Positions 22,324-34,324 of a DNA stretch of 64,000 nt are shown piece after piece. The notes under the pieces are model-generated. The model had not been told where the DNA came from, did no database searches, and was given only the letters and a program-made list of their open reading frames with translations. Position 1 is the stretch's first letter; each line of letters starts with the position of its first letter. The translations under genes and the position numbers were made by a program. Source of the stretch: Staphylotrichum longicolle (taxonomy: Eukaryota; Ascomycota; Sordariomycetes; Sordariales; Chaetomiaceae); the NCBI GenBank assembly GCA_019096155.1, contig JAHCVI010000002.1, positions 868,001 to 932,000 on the forward strand. The letters are read 5' to 3'.

Positions 22324-25058
22324 AGCGTTTATTATGATCATCTACGAGTAATGATATCCACCTAAAAAGAAGAGGATTTGGGCTAGACAGGTTGACCCAG
22401 AGTGGAGGATTTGCACCACGCAGGCTCAACTAGGAGGTTAACCATCGATTCCAATTGGAGAGCCGGTCGGCGTATGTCTGCTGCCACCATGTGGATGATC
22501 GAGACGCGATGGCAACCCCCAGAGATGATAGATTCTCACTCCTAGCAGGAGCGCTTTGTTCTGATAGGAGGACATACCAACAAGCCGATCAAGGCCCAAT
22601 TCACTTTCAGGGGTATCAATTGTCTGCCCTGTCTGGGTGAGAGCACATTTGCCGAGCACCACATCTTTCTCACTTCACCTTCTCCTGCAACTCCGATGGG
22701 GACGGGGGCAGGGACAATCTCTGCCTCTTGGACCGGCACCCGGGTCCCAACGAGGTTCTTTGAGCGGATGAAGGCTACAAAAGGAGCAGGCGGTATCGCC
22801 CAGAAGAAGAAACACACAAGATCCAAACCGGGATATGTGGGAGGCAGTAGCAGCAGCAGCAGGTAACGGACGGACGCTGGGCGGCCCTCTTTCCGTCCCG
22901 CACTTAGAATAGGTAGGCGTTGACGACACCTTGCTCCACCAAGTGGGCTGTCTCACGATGGAGCCAGCCGGGTTCTTCCCTCTCACGGGGGCCCACAATG
23001 GGCACGGGGGCCCGGACAACCTGGCGAGAAGGCGAATCTCGTCTGTTTTAGTTGGGATTCCAGTGCCTGTCGTCTTTAGCGGGGCCCGTCTAAGTTACCC
23101 CTTTTGCTGTGTCCTTTGCTATGCTCGGCCCCTTTTTGCCCCTGTGAGGTGTTCGTCGCATGGTTCTGGTGAGGGGCTCGAATGTCTGCCCTCGAGTTTT
23201 TGGGGTATTTTGTTTGTACTGGTACGGATTGGCAAACTCAGAGCAGGCTGCGCAAGGCTTGAGGGAGCGAGACAAAGTGATGCCGTTTACCCGCGAAACG
23301 GCATGTCGGTGGTCGGAGGGTTCGGAGGGATGGAATCAGTGATGGATGGAGGCTGTGGCAGCATGGTAACGACCAGTAACGTTAACGTTACGGGCCTGTA
23401 ATTCAGGTGGGTGCGCCACCGATGACGCTGCTGCGGTTTCAAGTCGAGGGCGCTGTGGGAACACCCACCAACAGCAGGCGGCGCAACACAGCCAGACAGC
23501 TAAATCTTGTGCCAGAAGGCTGATTGTTCGAATGCGGTGAGGATGCGGGACAGGTCTTTCGGGGCTGAAGGATCAGCCGCCTGCACGAGGTAAAGCCATG
23601 GCCGTTTTGAGCATCGACTGCGTCATTTGTTGGACTGACAGGAGGGATGGAAACGGTTGACGGCATGAGACTTTGTTCAATTGGCAAGGCCGCAGCAACT
23701 GACAGGTGGGCCGGCATCTCCAGGATTGCACACCGAGGGTCTAGAACTCGGTAACTTTGGGCAAGTTACGTCGCGCATTGGATGCTTGTTTTGGTCTTGG
23801 GTCTGTATCGGAGGACAACAAGTCGCGAGGTGAGGGCGGCGTTTTCGATTTGGACTTGCTGAAGCGGCAGAGTCGGTCGCGCCTGGAGTCGAGGTCGGCT
23901 TTGTGCACTCACACGAGACAAGTCGACCTCAGGCTGGGTGTCTGCAAGCGTCGATCTGCACTGGATCAATTGATTCCTCAATCCGGCAGACTCGGATGTG
24001 TAAGTGAGCCCGTAAACATTAGCTAACTTACCTCCCCATGTGATCTGTCGCAATGATCATTGCTTTGGTTCTGTTTTTGGAGACAGGCAGATGAACCAAG
24101 CCATTCGCACATCCCGAGTTCTCACCCATCGCCTTGGGCTTACGGTCGTGAACATCCCAGTTCCGGCCAGTTGGGCCGGCCCGGGACGCTCCGTTACTCG
24201 AGGGGATGGTCGGTCGGTCGGTTTGCTGACACGCGGCGCAGGAAATAAATGCACTGCACAACATGCCTCATGCCCCTTTTTTATTGTCAATTGTAAGACT
24301 GGCCCGCCGCCGCTCCTGAAACTGGTCCCGAATCTCGCGTGCAACAAACCCTAATAACAGCAGAAGAGAGAAGAGAGATTGGGTTCATGGGAGCCTGGCG
24401 GCCTCATTGCTCTCTCTGGTGTTGATTTGATGAGCCGCAGCCCCAGCTGAAGCTTGTCGAAGCTTGTTGCGCGGTAATTACGGCGTATTTTCCTCGCTTG
24501 GTGGGGCAGCAACCCCAACCCCATCGCCAGACTCCACTGGGCAGTCTCCTCGTCTCTGCGTCTCCCACCCCCAGTGCCCCGCCGATCCCTGCTCTGAGGC
24601 CCCACTGCATTTTCCACCCTGAACCTGAACGGTGCCGAGTATGTATACCCATGTGCTGCGCTCCGCGGCCGTTTGGATGACGTCCTCGTCTTCCCGGCTC
24701 CAAGCACCGCTGCCCAGCTCGAGCGCAGGTGCCTGACGTGTCGCAGAAACCAACCAATCTCTCCAAGTCCCCAAAAGACGACGCCATTTTTGGGTGGTGG
24801 TTGTGGAGCGGGATCGCTGTGGCTAGTCGCGAATTGGATCCAGCCCGGTGCTCCAGTGCACAGGGAGTGGAAGTGGGAAGTGGGAGCTGCAGTGTGTTAA
24901 CGTTAGGTTGTTGCTGCTGCGAGCAGCGAATGCGACGGGACGCACCGCCACCGACTCGAAACTTGGAAACTGGGTTGGCAACGATTGGCAACGAGGGGAA
25001 GCACACAGCGAAACCTGGAACGCATTAAACCGGCCGTCGACCCCGCGTCTTGCCCGCC
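22324..25058. other. Gene-poor intergenic region upstream of the PSD gene
   Basis: About 2.7 kb with no convincing gene. Base composition is mixed rather than AT-rich, so there is no sign of a repeat-mutated transposon relic. Open frames up to 200 codons (for example minus strand 24404-25006) contain no domain and overlap others. A perfect 16-base palindrome lies at 23376-23391. The right end should contain the PSD promoter. Confidence 0.5.
23376..23391. repeat. 16-base perfect palindrome
   Basis: GTAACGTTAACGTTAC equals its own reverse complement. It stands in an intergenic region with no neighbouring start codon within a kilobase. It could be a binding site for a dimeric regulator or chance; nothing else supports a role. 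Confidence 0.5.
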
Positions 25059-28000
25059 ATGGTCCGCATCATCCCCAATCGCCTGAAGACAGGCTTCTCC
25101 AGCAGCTCCAACACCAATTCCACCACCAACAGCCGTAGCACCAGCCCCATGCGCAACAAGGGAGATTCGGCGAGCCCCGACGGCCGCAAGGACAGCGGCC
25201 TGGCCCTCAACGTTGTCATTCTGCGGGTACGCAATCCAGCCTTGCTCCATTGTTCGCGTGACAACCTGGAAGACAAAGCAGGGCAGAGCACTGACCGTTA
25301 AACTACCCTAGGCCCGGGACCTCGCCGCCAAGGATAGGGGGGGCACGTCCGATCCGGTGAGTGCGACACTGCATATGCCCATCTGCAGCCCTGCCAGGAA
25401 CACGCGCTCGCGGCTAACTGCTTGCCTTCTCGACTCCAGTACCTCGTCTTGACTCTTGGCGAAGCCAAGCACATCACCCACACCGAGTCCAAAACCCTCA
25501 ACCCCGAGTGGAACGAACAATGCGAGCTCCCCGTCACCGGCGTCCAGAGCCTGCTGCTCGACGTCTGCGCCTGGGACAAGGACCGCTTCGGCAAGGACTA
25601 TCTTGGCGAGTTCGACCTTGCCCTCGAGGAGATCTTCGCCGACGAGAAGTCGGAGCAGCCGCCCAAGTGGTATCCCCTCAAGAGCAAGCGCCCGGGCAAG
25701 AAGACGAGCGTCGTCTCGGGGGAGGTCCTGCTGCAGTTCACCCTCCTCGACGCCTCCAACATCCATGCCACCAACGCACAGATCTTCGAGAAGTTCTCCG
25801 CCCTTGTCAAGTCGGGCCCCGGCGCCGACCTGTCACGGAACCCCACACCGTCCCGGACGCCCGTCCTGGCCCCGGCCGCAAAGGGCAAGACACCCTCCCC
25901 CCCTCCTCCTCTCGGCGAACGGCGGACGACGGACGACAACGACGACGAGGACGACTATGACGCGTACGAGGACGAGACCCCCGAGGACGAAGACCCGACC
26001 AAGCCGGAGACGGCCGAGAAGAGGCGGAGAAGGCTGCGGATCCGGGGTCTGAAGCGCAAGAAGAGAGAGAACCCTTACGAATTCATCAACGGCGGCAGCG
26101 ATGTGGTGGGCCTCATCTTCCTGGAGATCGGCAACATCACCGACCTGCCGCCCGAATCCAACCTGACCAAGACCAGCTTCGACATGGATCCCTTCGTTGT
26201 CGCCTCGCTGGGCAAGAAGACGTACAGGACCAAGACCATCCGCCACAATCTGAACCCCGTCTTCAACGAGAAGATGATTTTCCAGGTCCTCGGCCACGAG
26301 CAGGCCTATAGCTTTTCCTTCACCGTCATTGACCGCGACAAGTACTCGGGCAATGACTTCATAGCTTCGGTGAACTTCCCCGTCAAGGACCTGATCGAGA
26401 AGTCTCCAAAGGCCGATCCCGAGACTGGCTTGTACAATCTGAAGGAGGTGCCCGAATTTTCGGCGCCGGTGCAGCGGCCCCGGTTCATGAGACTGGGGCT
26501 GTCGCGCACCTCGTCCACTCAGAGCCTGAGTAAGCTCACGAGGCCCGGGCTATCCAAGAATCCCTCCACCGCAACGGCCGCTTCGGTCGTGCCGACCCCA
26601 GCCGTGAGCCCCGGTGCCCAGCCCCAGGCGGATGGCTTCCCAGAAGGCGCGCAACCCGCTGTGCCCAACACGGGGCACCTGCAGCCAGGCGACAACGCTG
26701 TTGCGGCGGCCGCCGCGACGCTGGGGGAGACGAGCCCGCCCGACGGAGACGACCCCGACTTTATCTCGTACACGCTCCCGCTCAAGATGAAAAATCTCGA
26801 GAAGTGGGAGGATAAGCACAACCCTCAGCTGTTCATCCGTGCCAAGTACATGCCCTACCCAGCGCTCCGCCAGCAGTTCTGGCGCGCGATGCTGAAGCAG
26901 TACGACACGGACGAGAGCGGGCTGATCAGCAAGGTGGAGCTGACCACGATGCTCGACACACTGGGTTCGACGCTGCGCGAGTCGACCATCGACAGCTTCT
27001 TCCAACGTTTCCCTCATAAGGCGAGTGATAACGATGACGCGGAGGATCTGACGATGGACGAGGCCGTCATCTGTCTCGAGGATCAGCTGCAGGCCAAGTC
27101 GCGGCCCCAGGGTGTGGCCGAGCGCGTGAAGAACATGCTTCCGGACGCCGACAAGGTCAAAAACATGCTCCTGCCCGGCGCCTCGGGCGCTGCGACGCCC
27201 GCCGAGAGCATCGAGACCCCGTCCGAGTCGCAGACCGCCGAGTCGTCTACGATTGCCATCCCGGAGCTGAGCACGCCGGGCGAGGAGGGCGACTTTTTGG
27301 ACAGAGACGACCTGAACATCAGCACGTCCGAGGAGCACGTCGTTGAGATTCGAGAGTGCCCCATCTGCCACCAGCCGCGCTTGAACAAGCGCAGGGATGC
27401 CGACATCATCACGCACATTGCCACGTGCGCGAGCCAGGACTGGCGTCAGGTCAACAACTTGATGATGGGCGGCTTCGTCACGTCCAGCCAGGCGCAGCGC
27501 AAGTGGTACTCCAAGGTCATTACCACAAGATCTATACGGGCCAGAAACGCTGGGCTCAGCCAACACCTCGTCATGGAGAATTCCGTGGCAGTCCCTTTCC
27601 AACTCTGAAAGCCGTTTGAACAACTCCTTCAAACTCCTCAAGAGCAGGACCCCGCCAAGGCTTCCCCTTCATCGCCCCACGGGCTTCCTCCCGGGTGCTC
27701 TCTTCTCAACGAGTTCTTCAACGAGTTCTTTTACCGCGCCCTCAAGCCCGAAGCGCGGCCCTGCTCGGCGCCTAACAACCCGCGCATCATCGTGTCGCCC
27801 GCCGACTGCCGGTCCGTCGTCTTCAACCGCATCGAGACGGCAACCAAGGTCTGGATCAAGGGCCGCGAGTTCAGCGTCAAGCGGCTGCTGGGCGACGCGT
27901 ACCCGGAGGACGTGGCGCGCTACGAGAACGGCGGCGCGCTGGGCATCTTCCGCCTCGCGCCGCAGGACTACCACCGCTTCCACATCCCCGTCGACGGCGT

Positions 28001-28708
28001 CATGCGCCAGCCCAAGACCATCGCCGGCGAGTACTACACGGTGAACCCCATGGCCATCCGCTCCGCGCTCGACGTGTACGGCGAGAACGTCCGCGTCATC
28101 GTGCCCATCGACTCGCCCGAGTTTGGGCGTGTCATGGTCATTTGCGTGGGCGCCATGATGGTCGGCAGCACGGTGATTACGCGCAACGAGGGCGACGAGG
28201 TCAGGCGGGCCGAGGAGCTGGGGTACTTCAAGTTTGGCGGGAGCACGCTGGTGCTGCTGTTTGAGAGCGGCAAGATGGTGTTTGATGACGACTTGGTGGA
28301 CAATTCAAATACCGCGCTCGAGACGCTGGTGAGTCTGACTCGTCCTTGCCCCCTTCCATCATCATATCAACAACCCCTTACAACCCCTCACCCAAACAAA
28401 CCCCCAATCTGCCGAACTTTACCCCCAAACCCCATACTGACCTCATTGTTTCACGGTAATAGATCCGCGTCGGCATGTCCGTCGGCCACGCCCCCGGCGA
28501 GCCGCAGTGGACGCCCGACATGCGCAAGGGCGACGACGAGATCACCGAGGCCGACAAGGCCGAGGCTAAACGCCGCATCCAGGGCCAGGTCGCCGAGGAG
28601 TCGCCCGACGAGGGCGGGGGCAGCAGCAGCGGGCAGGAGGGCGGCGGGGAGGACATCCCGCCCGCGGGGTCGGTCAAGGTCCCGCCGCTTGCGTCGATGG
28701 CTGGGTAG
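25059..28708 (+). CDS. PSD2: C2/EF-hand phosphatidylserine decarboxylase (Psd2 type), broken in the linker
   Basis: Exons 25059-25226, 25312-25356 and 25440 onward; a last intron spans 28329-28462 and the stop is at 28706-28708. Order of parts: a first C2 domain (about residues 50-180, DPYLVLTLGE, LNPEWNEQ, DKDRFGKDYLGEFDL), an acidic linker, a second C2 domain (SFDMDPFVVASLGKKTYRTK, LNPVFNEK, DRDKYSGNDFIA), an EF-hand (LKQYDTDESGLISKVELTTM), a C2HC-like motif (CPICHQPRLNKRRDADIITH) and the decarboxylase. That last part has SPADCRS, YHRFHIPVDG and the FGGST self-cleavage site that yields the pyruvoyl cofactor. The enzyme makes phosphatidylethanolamine at Golgi/endosomes. Between about 27520 and 27725 the frame breaks: one frame stops at 27606-27608, and the decarboxylase resumes (LNEFFNEFFYRALKP) in another after roughly 200 bases that look like a shortened, indel-ridden copy of the normal linker. 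Two separate genes are possible but less likely. Confidence 0.85.
27520..27725 (+). other. Degraded coding segment inside the PSD gene
   Basis: Upstream, the frame reads a good family sequence to KWYSKVIT; downstream, a good family sequence restarts at FNEFFYRALKP. The roughly 200 bases between retain fragments of expected codons (AAGATCTAT.., CTCGTCATGGAG, CTCCTCAAG, GACCCCGCCA, CCCTTCATCGCC) in shifting frames, and are shorter than the roughly 300 bases I would expect from the family. This is consistent with several deletions. It may be a low-quality consensus patch or true decay. Confidence 0.6.
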
Positions 28709-31700
28709 GTGGGTAAAGGCAAAGGCAAGGCAAAGCAAGCGAGCCATCAACTGGTCGGTTTTGCTTTTCTTTTGAGTTTTTTGTTGTTGTTGTTGTTGTT
28801 GAAATTGGGGTTTGTTTAGCAGTGCATGTGCATATTTTTGTTGGGCATTGATTGAGACAAAAAGCTACCTACTTGGGGGAGAAATATACTTGAGAATTAC
28901 GGTTCTGCTTTGGGGGGGACTCGTGTCCCATGTTTTGTGTCCTGTCTTTGAATGTTGGATGATATCCCTTGTAAAGTGTGCTGCCACTTCGTCGTGTGGT
29001 GGGGGTTACTGTTTAAACAAAAGTGTACCCAATGACAAGGTGTCGCCTGAATGTATGACAGATGTCAGGCTGCAGGTATGTACATACATACCTTACAGAC
29101 GGATACTGACCCATCCCTTTTCGAAAATCTCAGCACGGGAAACAAGAACAAGCTAGAGAGAGTGTGTGTGATTGGTGAAAAGGGGGGATGAAACATCCTG
29201 GGAAAGTATGTAGAAAAGTAAAGGGTATCAATTGTGTGCTACCGAACGCCAATGATGCCATGGCCCAAATTATTCATTCATCAACTCCATCATCGAAACT
29301 ACCTCAAACCAACCTTCATCCGTCCATCCATCCACATACCAACCAGTAACTGGGGAGTTATACTTGCAAGCATGTAATCCACCCCACTCGCGCCGGGGTT
29401 GCCTGTCTGTCTGTCCGTCCCGCAGATGCAGGAAGGAAGACTAAAAAAAAAAAAAGCAAATGGCAACGGCAGTTGTGTAACGGTGTGGCTTGTTCCCTAC
29501 CCTGTCCCCCCAGCCGTGATGCCGGGTCGCTTGGGAGATCCCTTGTGGTGGCGCGGACGCGGGAAGGTTGTGTGTGCTGCATGTCATTTTGGCTGGCGCC
29601 CCGCGACACGGCAGGATGGAATGATGTGCGCCGGCAGGGCGGGCAGGGCGGGCAGGGCGAAAAGCGAAACCGAGCTGCATTGGCCTTTTACTGTGTAACC
29701 GCCTTGCTCCCCCCAACCAATCCACCCAGACCCGGTGCAGTGGTGCGGGTGTTGTGCGATTGCGACAGATGACGGCATTGCGAGAGCGGATGGTGTTGTG
29801 TGGCTGATGCTTGGAAATTCTGCATGTGTTGTGTCCTTAACTCCGTGCGCCGTGCCCAAAGTCCATGGATCCATCCAAAAGAGTTTCCCTTAACGCCGGG
29901 TTGGAAATCTTGAGGGTTTCGATGTTGTGATGTCTCTTCGTGCTGGTGGTGGTGGTGATGGTGATGGGTCTGTGTGTGCTCGGCACTGCCCATTCTGAGG
30001 CTCCCCGCTGGTGTGTTTGCGGGCCCCCCGTCATCCTTGCTTTCCTCTGGGTCTGAAAACCTCTGGAAACAAAAAGAAGTTGGCGAAAGAGTGGCTTAGT
30101 GGGAACCCCAGCGCCAATTCGTCGCCGACGTCTGCCGGGTCAGGGGCTCGCTGCGGTCGCTGTCCATGGAGCGCTTCTCGGTGGGCGAGGACGGGCGCGA
30201 GAAGTACGAGGCTGAGCTGCCAAAGCTGGTGGTGGGCGGGGAGGGCAGCGGGTGAGGCTCGGGCGAGGTCTGTCTTGCCTGGCGCCACGACGAGACGATC
30301 TGCTTGCACAGGTGTGCGGACATGGTGTGTGTGGGCGACATGGTGGATGTGAGTGTTTTGGTAGGAAGAAAAGGTTGCTGGCTGAGAGGGCGGCCCTCAA
30401 AATGGTGGAATAGTGGTGTGTGTGTTGCGTGTGTAAGTGAAAGCTCAGTTGGCCTCAAAGTCTTGTTGTTGGGAGCTTGCGTGTTTGTGATGAAACCGAG
30501 TCGAGGCACAGCACGAATATCAAAGCTTAAAACTAAAAATCTTCAGAGAAAAGGGATGGGAGAGCAAGCAGGCTTTATAATTAAACCCCAAAACTCGATT
30601 TCAAACAGGCAGCGCCTGGAAGCCCTCCCTCCCTCCTCCTTCACCCTCGCATACGGCCCTGTGACCCCATGTGTGAGCCATCAAGTGGAATTGCACAATC
30701 CCGGCTGCCCCATCCACGCCTGCCAGGGCGCCGCGCCGAGACCACCGTCCCAGACTCTCACTGGTCGAGACGCAGGGTCCGGCCAATCAGCGCCCGCCTA
30801 TTTGCAAGAACGTGGCTGGAGCGTTGAGTGTGGCTTGTCGTTCTGGGCTGATCTTGGGCGCTGAACCGCCCGACTTTGCTGCCGGGGCGTGCAGAATCGT
30901 CCCATGTTGGCCCCGCCTGGACGCACAACACCGCCTTGTGGCGGCTCCTTCCCTCCCCTCCAAATCACCATTTTTGGCTCCAAGTGCGTGCTGCCTGCCG
31001 CACGGGTTCCCAATTCCAAGTGCGGGCAGTGACTCGACGGAGGGGCCTGCAGCCTGGCCCGGGACCTGTTTTGGGGAACGGCATCCTATGCTCCCCATGG
31101 ATGCTTTGGCGGATCTTAGAAATTCGACTTCCTCTCCTCTGAGAAGGCTGACAAACGAGCAAATTGTCCTGCCACCGACATACCTCCTCTGAACGGTTTA
31201 GCATTGCTGCCCAACATCTCAACTAACCCCCAGTACACCTGGGGTTATGTCCAGGTTGGCGGGTCGAGTGTGCATGCGGCTCTTCTATAAGCCCGTTGTC
31301 AGCGCTGCGGGCCGTTGACAAAGGCGCGGCGGAACACGGTTGCCGTCAGACGAAACAACGGCTAACACCTCCACACAACAGCTGACTAACACGAGCTCGG
31401 GTGGAAGTTGTCCCAAAAAGGGGGTTTTGCCTGTCCACCGCCTCTCGAACACCTGTCGAGCGACCTTGAAACCAGCTCACATTGTCATCATCACATCACC
31501 ATTTTATCGAGAAACCAAGAAGTATTGCGTTGAATAAATTAAGCATTACATAATTCTAGGTTATTCACAAGTGGAGGGCGTCTTCGTCCCTATGGTTGGT
31601 ATGTACAATGCATACGCCCAGGACCTTTGCGTCCAAGGTTGGTTGTCCACCGCGGCCAGGCATTCTTCCTCCCACTTCCTCCTCCGTCCCCTTGAATCGA

Positions 31701-31988
31701 CACTGGCTCTGAGGTCGACGTGGCTAAGGATTCCTGGCTCTTGGCGCGATGCGCGTCGCCGGTCTTGTTTCCACGCCGCTGTTCGGCTTCCTGGGCGTCC
31801 TCCTGGTTTGCATAGTCGTGACATGATCTTGGTTTGTTCTTCCACTTCAACCGCCGTTGGCTGGTAAACAAGACAGATGCTCAGACATCACCGCTCGACG
31901 CGGCGTGGGTGCGGGTTGGGCCTGCTTCGGTCCATCTACCCAGCATGATAATAGCGGATAACCGCTGGGGGTGCGACAATCTCCTCGC
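28709..31988. other. Convergent intergenic region, PSD2 / DUF3405 gene
   Basis: About 3.3 kb. It starts with the PSD2 3' flank, including a GTT run near 28782-28800. The only weak gene candidate is a small minus-strand frame at 30096-30341, listed separately. The remainder shows no domain, no tRNA fold and no transposon ends. Confidence 0.5.
30096..30341 (-). CDS. Possible small Ser/Pro-rich protein, hypothetical
   Basis: A minus-strand frame of 81 codons (ATG at 30341; a second ATG at 30323 gives 75 aa). It begins near MSAHLCKQIVSSWRQARQ and is rich in Ser, Pro and Arg, with stretches such as FSRPSSPTEKRSMDSDRSEP that look like phosphorylatable linker sequence, ending TNWRWGSH. The composition is more protein-like than that of neighbouring random frames, but there is no domain, no intron and no homologue I can name. 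Treat it as a candidate only. Confidence 0.3.
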   Translation of the reverse strand: MSPTHTMSAHLCKQIVSSWRQARQTSPEPHPLPSPPTTSFGSSASYFSRPSSPTEKRSMDSDRSEPLTRQTSATNWRWGSH

Positions 31989-34324
31989 TCAGTCGTACGC
32001 CAGTCTGGAATCGGTCGAGTAGCCCTTCTCTGTTGGCTTGATCTCCTTGACGGGGTGCAGAATCATGGCAGGGAGACACGGGCGGCCGTGTTTGGCCTCC
32101 CACTCCTCGCCGCCAATGTCGGTATCCTCGTAGCCCATCCAGTTGTTGTACAGCCGCTGCGGCGGATAGGCGCGGTAGTACCACGTGGCGCCCATGTAGC
32201 GTCCCTCCTGGCCCCAGCCCATGGCGCTGCCAAAGCTGCCGCTCTGACCCTTGGGACCGCCGTTGAACCACTTGGCCAGTTGCGAGCCGCTCCACGCACG
32301 GTCAAAGAAGACGGGCATGGGGGCGTAGACTGCCTTGAGGCCGTGGAGGAGAGCCGTCGTCTGAGCCACCATCTCCGAGGCCACGTGGTTGCCGCGCAGG
32401 TCCTCGTAGTGCATAATGTCGATCAGCCTCCTCGAGACGCGGGATTGCGTGATGATGGTCGCCCGGCGAGGGAGCCTTCCCCAGGGGAACTCCTTCGATC
32501 GGTATCCCCAGATCGAGTTGCGCATGACCCAACCGCTGTTGACAGGGTTGAAGATGGGGGCCAGTTCGATCAGGTCTGCCTCCTCGCCGACACCCCACTT
32601 GTAATCGTCCTCCTCGGGGGTCGGAACGGGGGGCTTCGGGCCGAGAGGCTTGACGACCGGGATGCTGGGGGCGCCCCAGACCGTCTCGCTGCCGACGGCC
32701 TGCTCCACCGTCGCGCGGAACTGCGAGTCGAAGCTGCCGTAGTGGGACGGAATGTAAAATCGCTCGTTGCGCTCCCACATGCCTCTCCTTGGCTGCTTCT
32801 TGCCGAACTCGCCCAGCTTGGTGAGCACGTCGTAGTTATGCCCGATGATGCGGGAGTCCATCTCCCAGTTCCAGACATAGTCAAACTCGCGGAACTCCTG
32901 CATGAACATCTGCACCGGCAGGAACTGGCCGTGATGCACCTTGCGCGCCTTAGCTGACAAGTTGGTGTACATGCGGTCGACGGCAGGCTCGTTCCAGAGG
33001 ACCGCGATGCTCCTGAACTCCTGGGGGACGTGTTCTTCGACGGCCTTTTGGTAGGCATCCTTGCTCCAGAGCTCCAGGGCGTTGTCCTTGATGTGCACAA
33101 ACAGGAAGACCTCGAACTCGCCGCCAGACCGGAGGCTCAGCTCGGTGACGAGCGACCGGATGACCTGCTTGTCGTTTTCGGTGTAGTTCTTGCCCGAGAA
33201 GCTGCGGAGCAGCACGGCGGTCCTTGGCTCAAGCTGGGATGTCGTGTTATGAGCCCGCTTAGAGCTGTCAGCTGCCTTGTGCGACTTGCGCCGAGCGTTC
33301 CGTGTGCCGGGCTTGCGCCAGAACCGCCGGAGAGTGTACATGACAGGCTCGTCTTCGTCAAAATCCCCCGTGCTCTTGGTGCGCTCGGTGCTATCGACGT
33401 CGTCGGTGTCTTCGACGTCCTCGCTGTAATCCGTGTCCCGCTTAAGGTCGGTGGATGCATCGGCGCCGGTCGCGACATATGGGTTCTTTGGGCCGCCCGA
33501 CGCAAACCGAGCAGAGTTCTTCTCGACACACTGACGCTGGAGATCGCCCCAGTTGACATTGTCCCAATCGAACTCCTCGCCGTCCTCGTCGTACGTCGGG
33601 TTCAGACCGTAGTTCCCCATGCGAGTTTCCCGCTCGAAGCAGAGGTTACGGTCGAGTCCCAGGACGCTATAGCTTCCAAAGCCGGGGCTGGGGAAGTTTT
33701 CCGGGCGACCCTTAAACACACGGATGTCCTGGACCTTCTTGCCATTCGGGCCGATGCACGGGACGTAGGGCGCATGGCGCTCATCCCACTCCGGGCTGTT
33801 GTACTTGGGGTAGGGGTTGAAGGTGACGGGTTGCACCTTGCTGAAGGTGACCACTGTCGCATTCGAAACACGGCCCAGCTGCTCCTCTTCGGAGGGCCGC
33901 CGGTTGTTCTCGTCGACGAGGGTGTCCACAGTATTTCCGTAGATCGCATGGTAACCGGGTTGACTGGGGCAATGTCAGTGCCGTGGCCACCCACGTGGCT
34001 ATACGAGATGCATACCCCTTAAGTTGACGGTACTCCTCCTCGAATATCGCCCTTTGGGCTTGGAGCTCCCTGTCCCGACGTTCATCTGGCGGTGTATCAG
34101 CAGCTGCGCAAGACCAGGAGGCAAAAACAAGGCCGTTGTTTCCTACCAGGATCCCGTTCAAGGGCTTTGAGGCGCTCCAGCTCGGCTTTCTGGACCATCC
34201 GGTCGTGATGCACCAGCCCCAAAAAGCAAAGCAAGAGGAAAACGACAACGGTCGGCAGCAGAGTCCTTGGCCGCGAGAGAACTCGGCGGGCCTGTTGTTT
34301 TACCACCATCGCCTTCACCAACAT
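31989..34324 (-). CDS. DUF3405 type II membrane protein
   Basis: Three exons, 34324-34147, 34085-34016 and 33963-31989 (introns 61 and 52 bases), giving 740 aa. Start at ATG 34324 (MLVKAMVVKQQ). A short basic cytosolic end precedes one helix (about residues 23-41, LLPTVVVFLLLCFLGLVHH), then a luminal coiled stretch and the large DUF3405 domain (about 150-740). Features of the domain: YHAIYGNTVDTLVDEN, RTAVLLRSFSGKNYTEND, FDYVWNWEMDSRIIGHNYD, ERFYIPSHYGSFDSQFR, and a C-terminal half with TTALLHGLKAVYAPMPVFFD and the aromatic-rich GATWYYRAYPPQRLYNNWMG. The topology and the WNWEMDSR pattern are reminiscent of Golgi glycosyltransferases, but no activity is established for the family and some database names for it are misleading. 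No frame problem is seen here. Confidence 0.88.
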
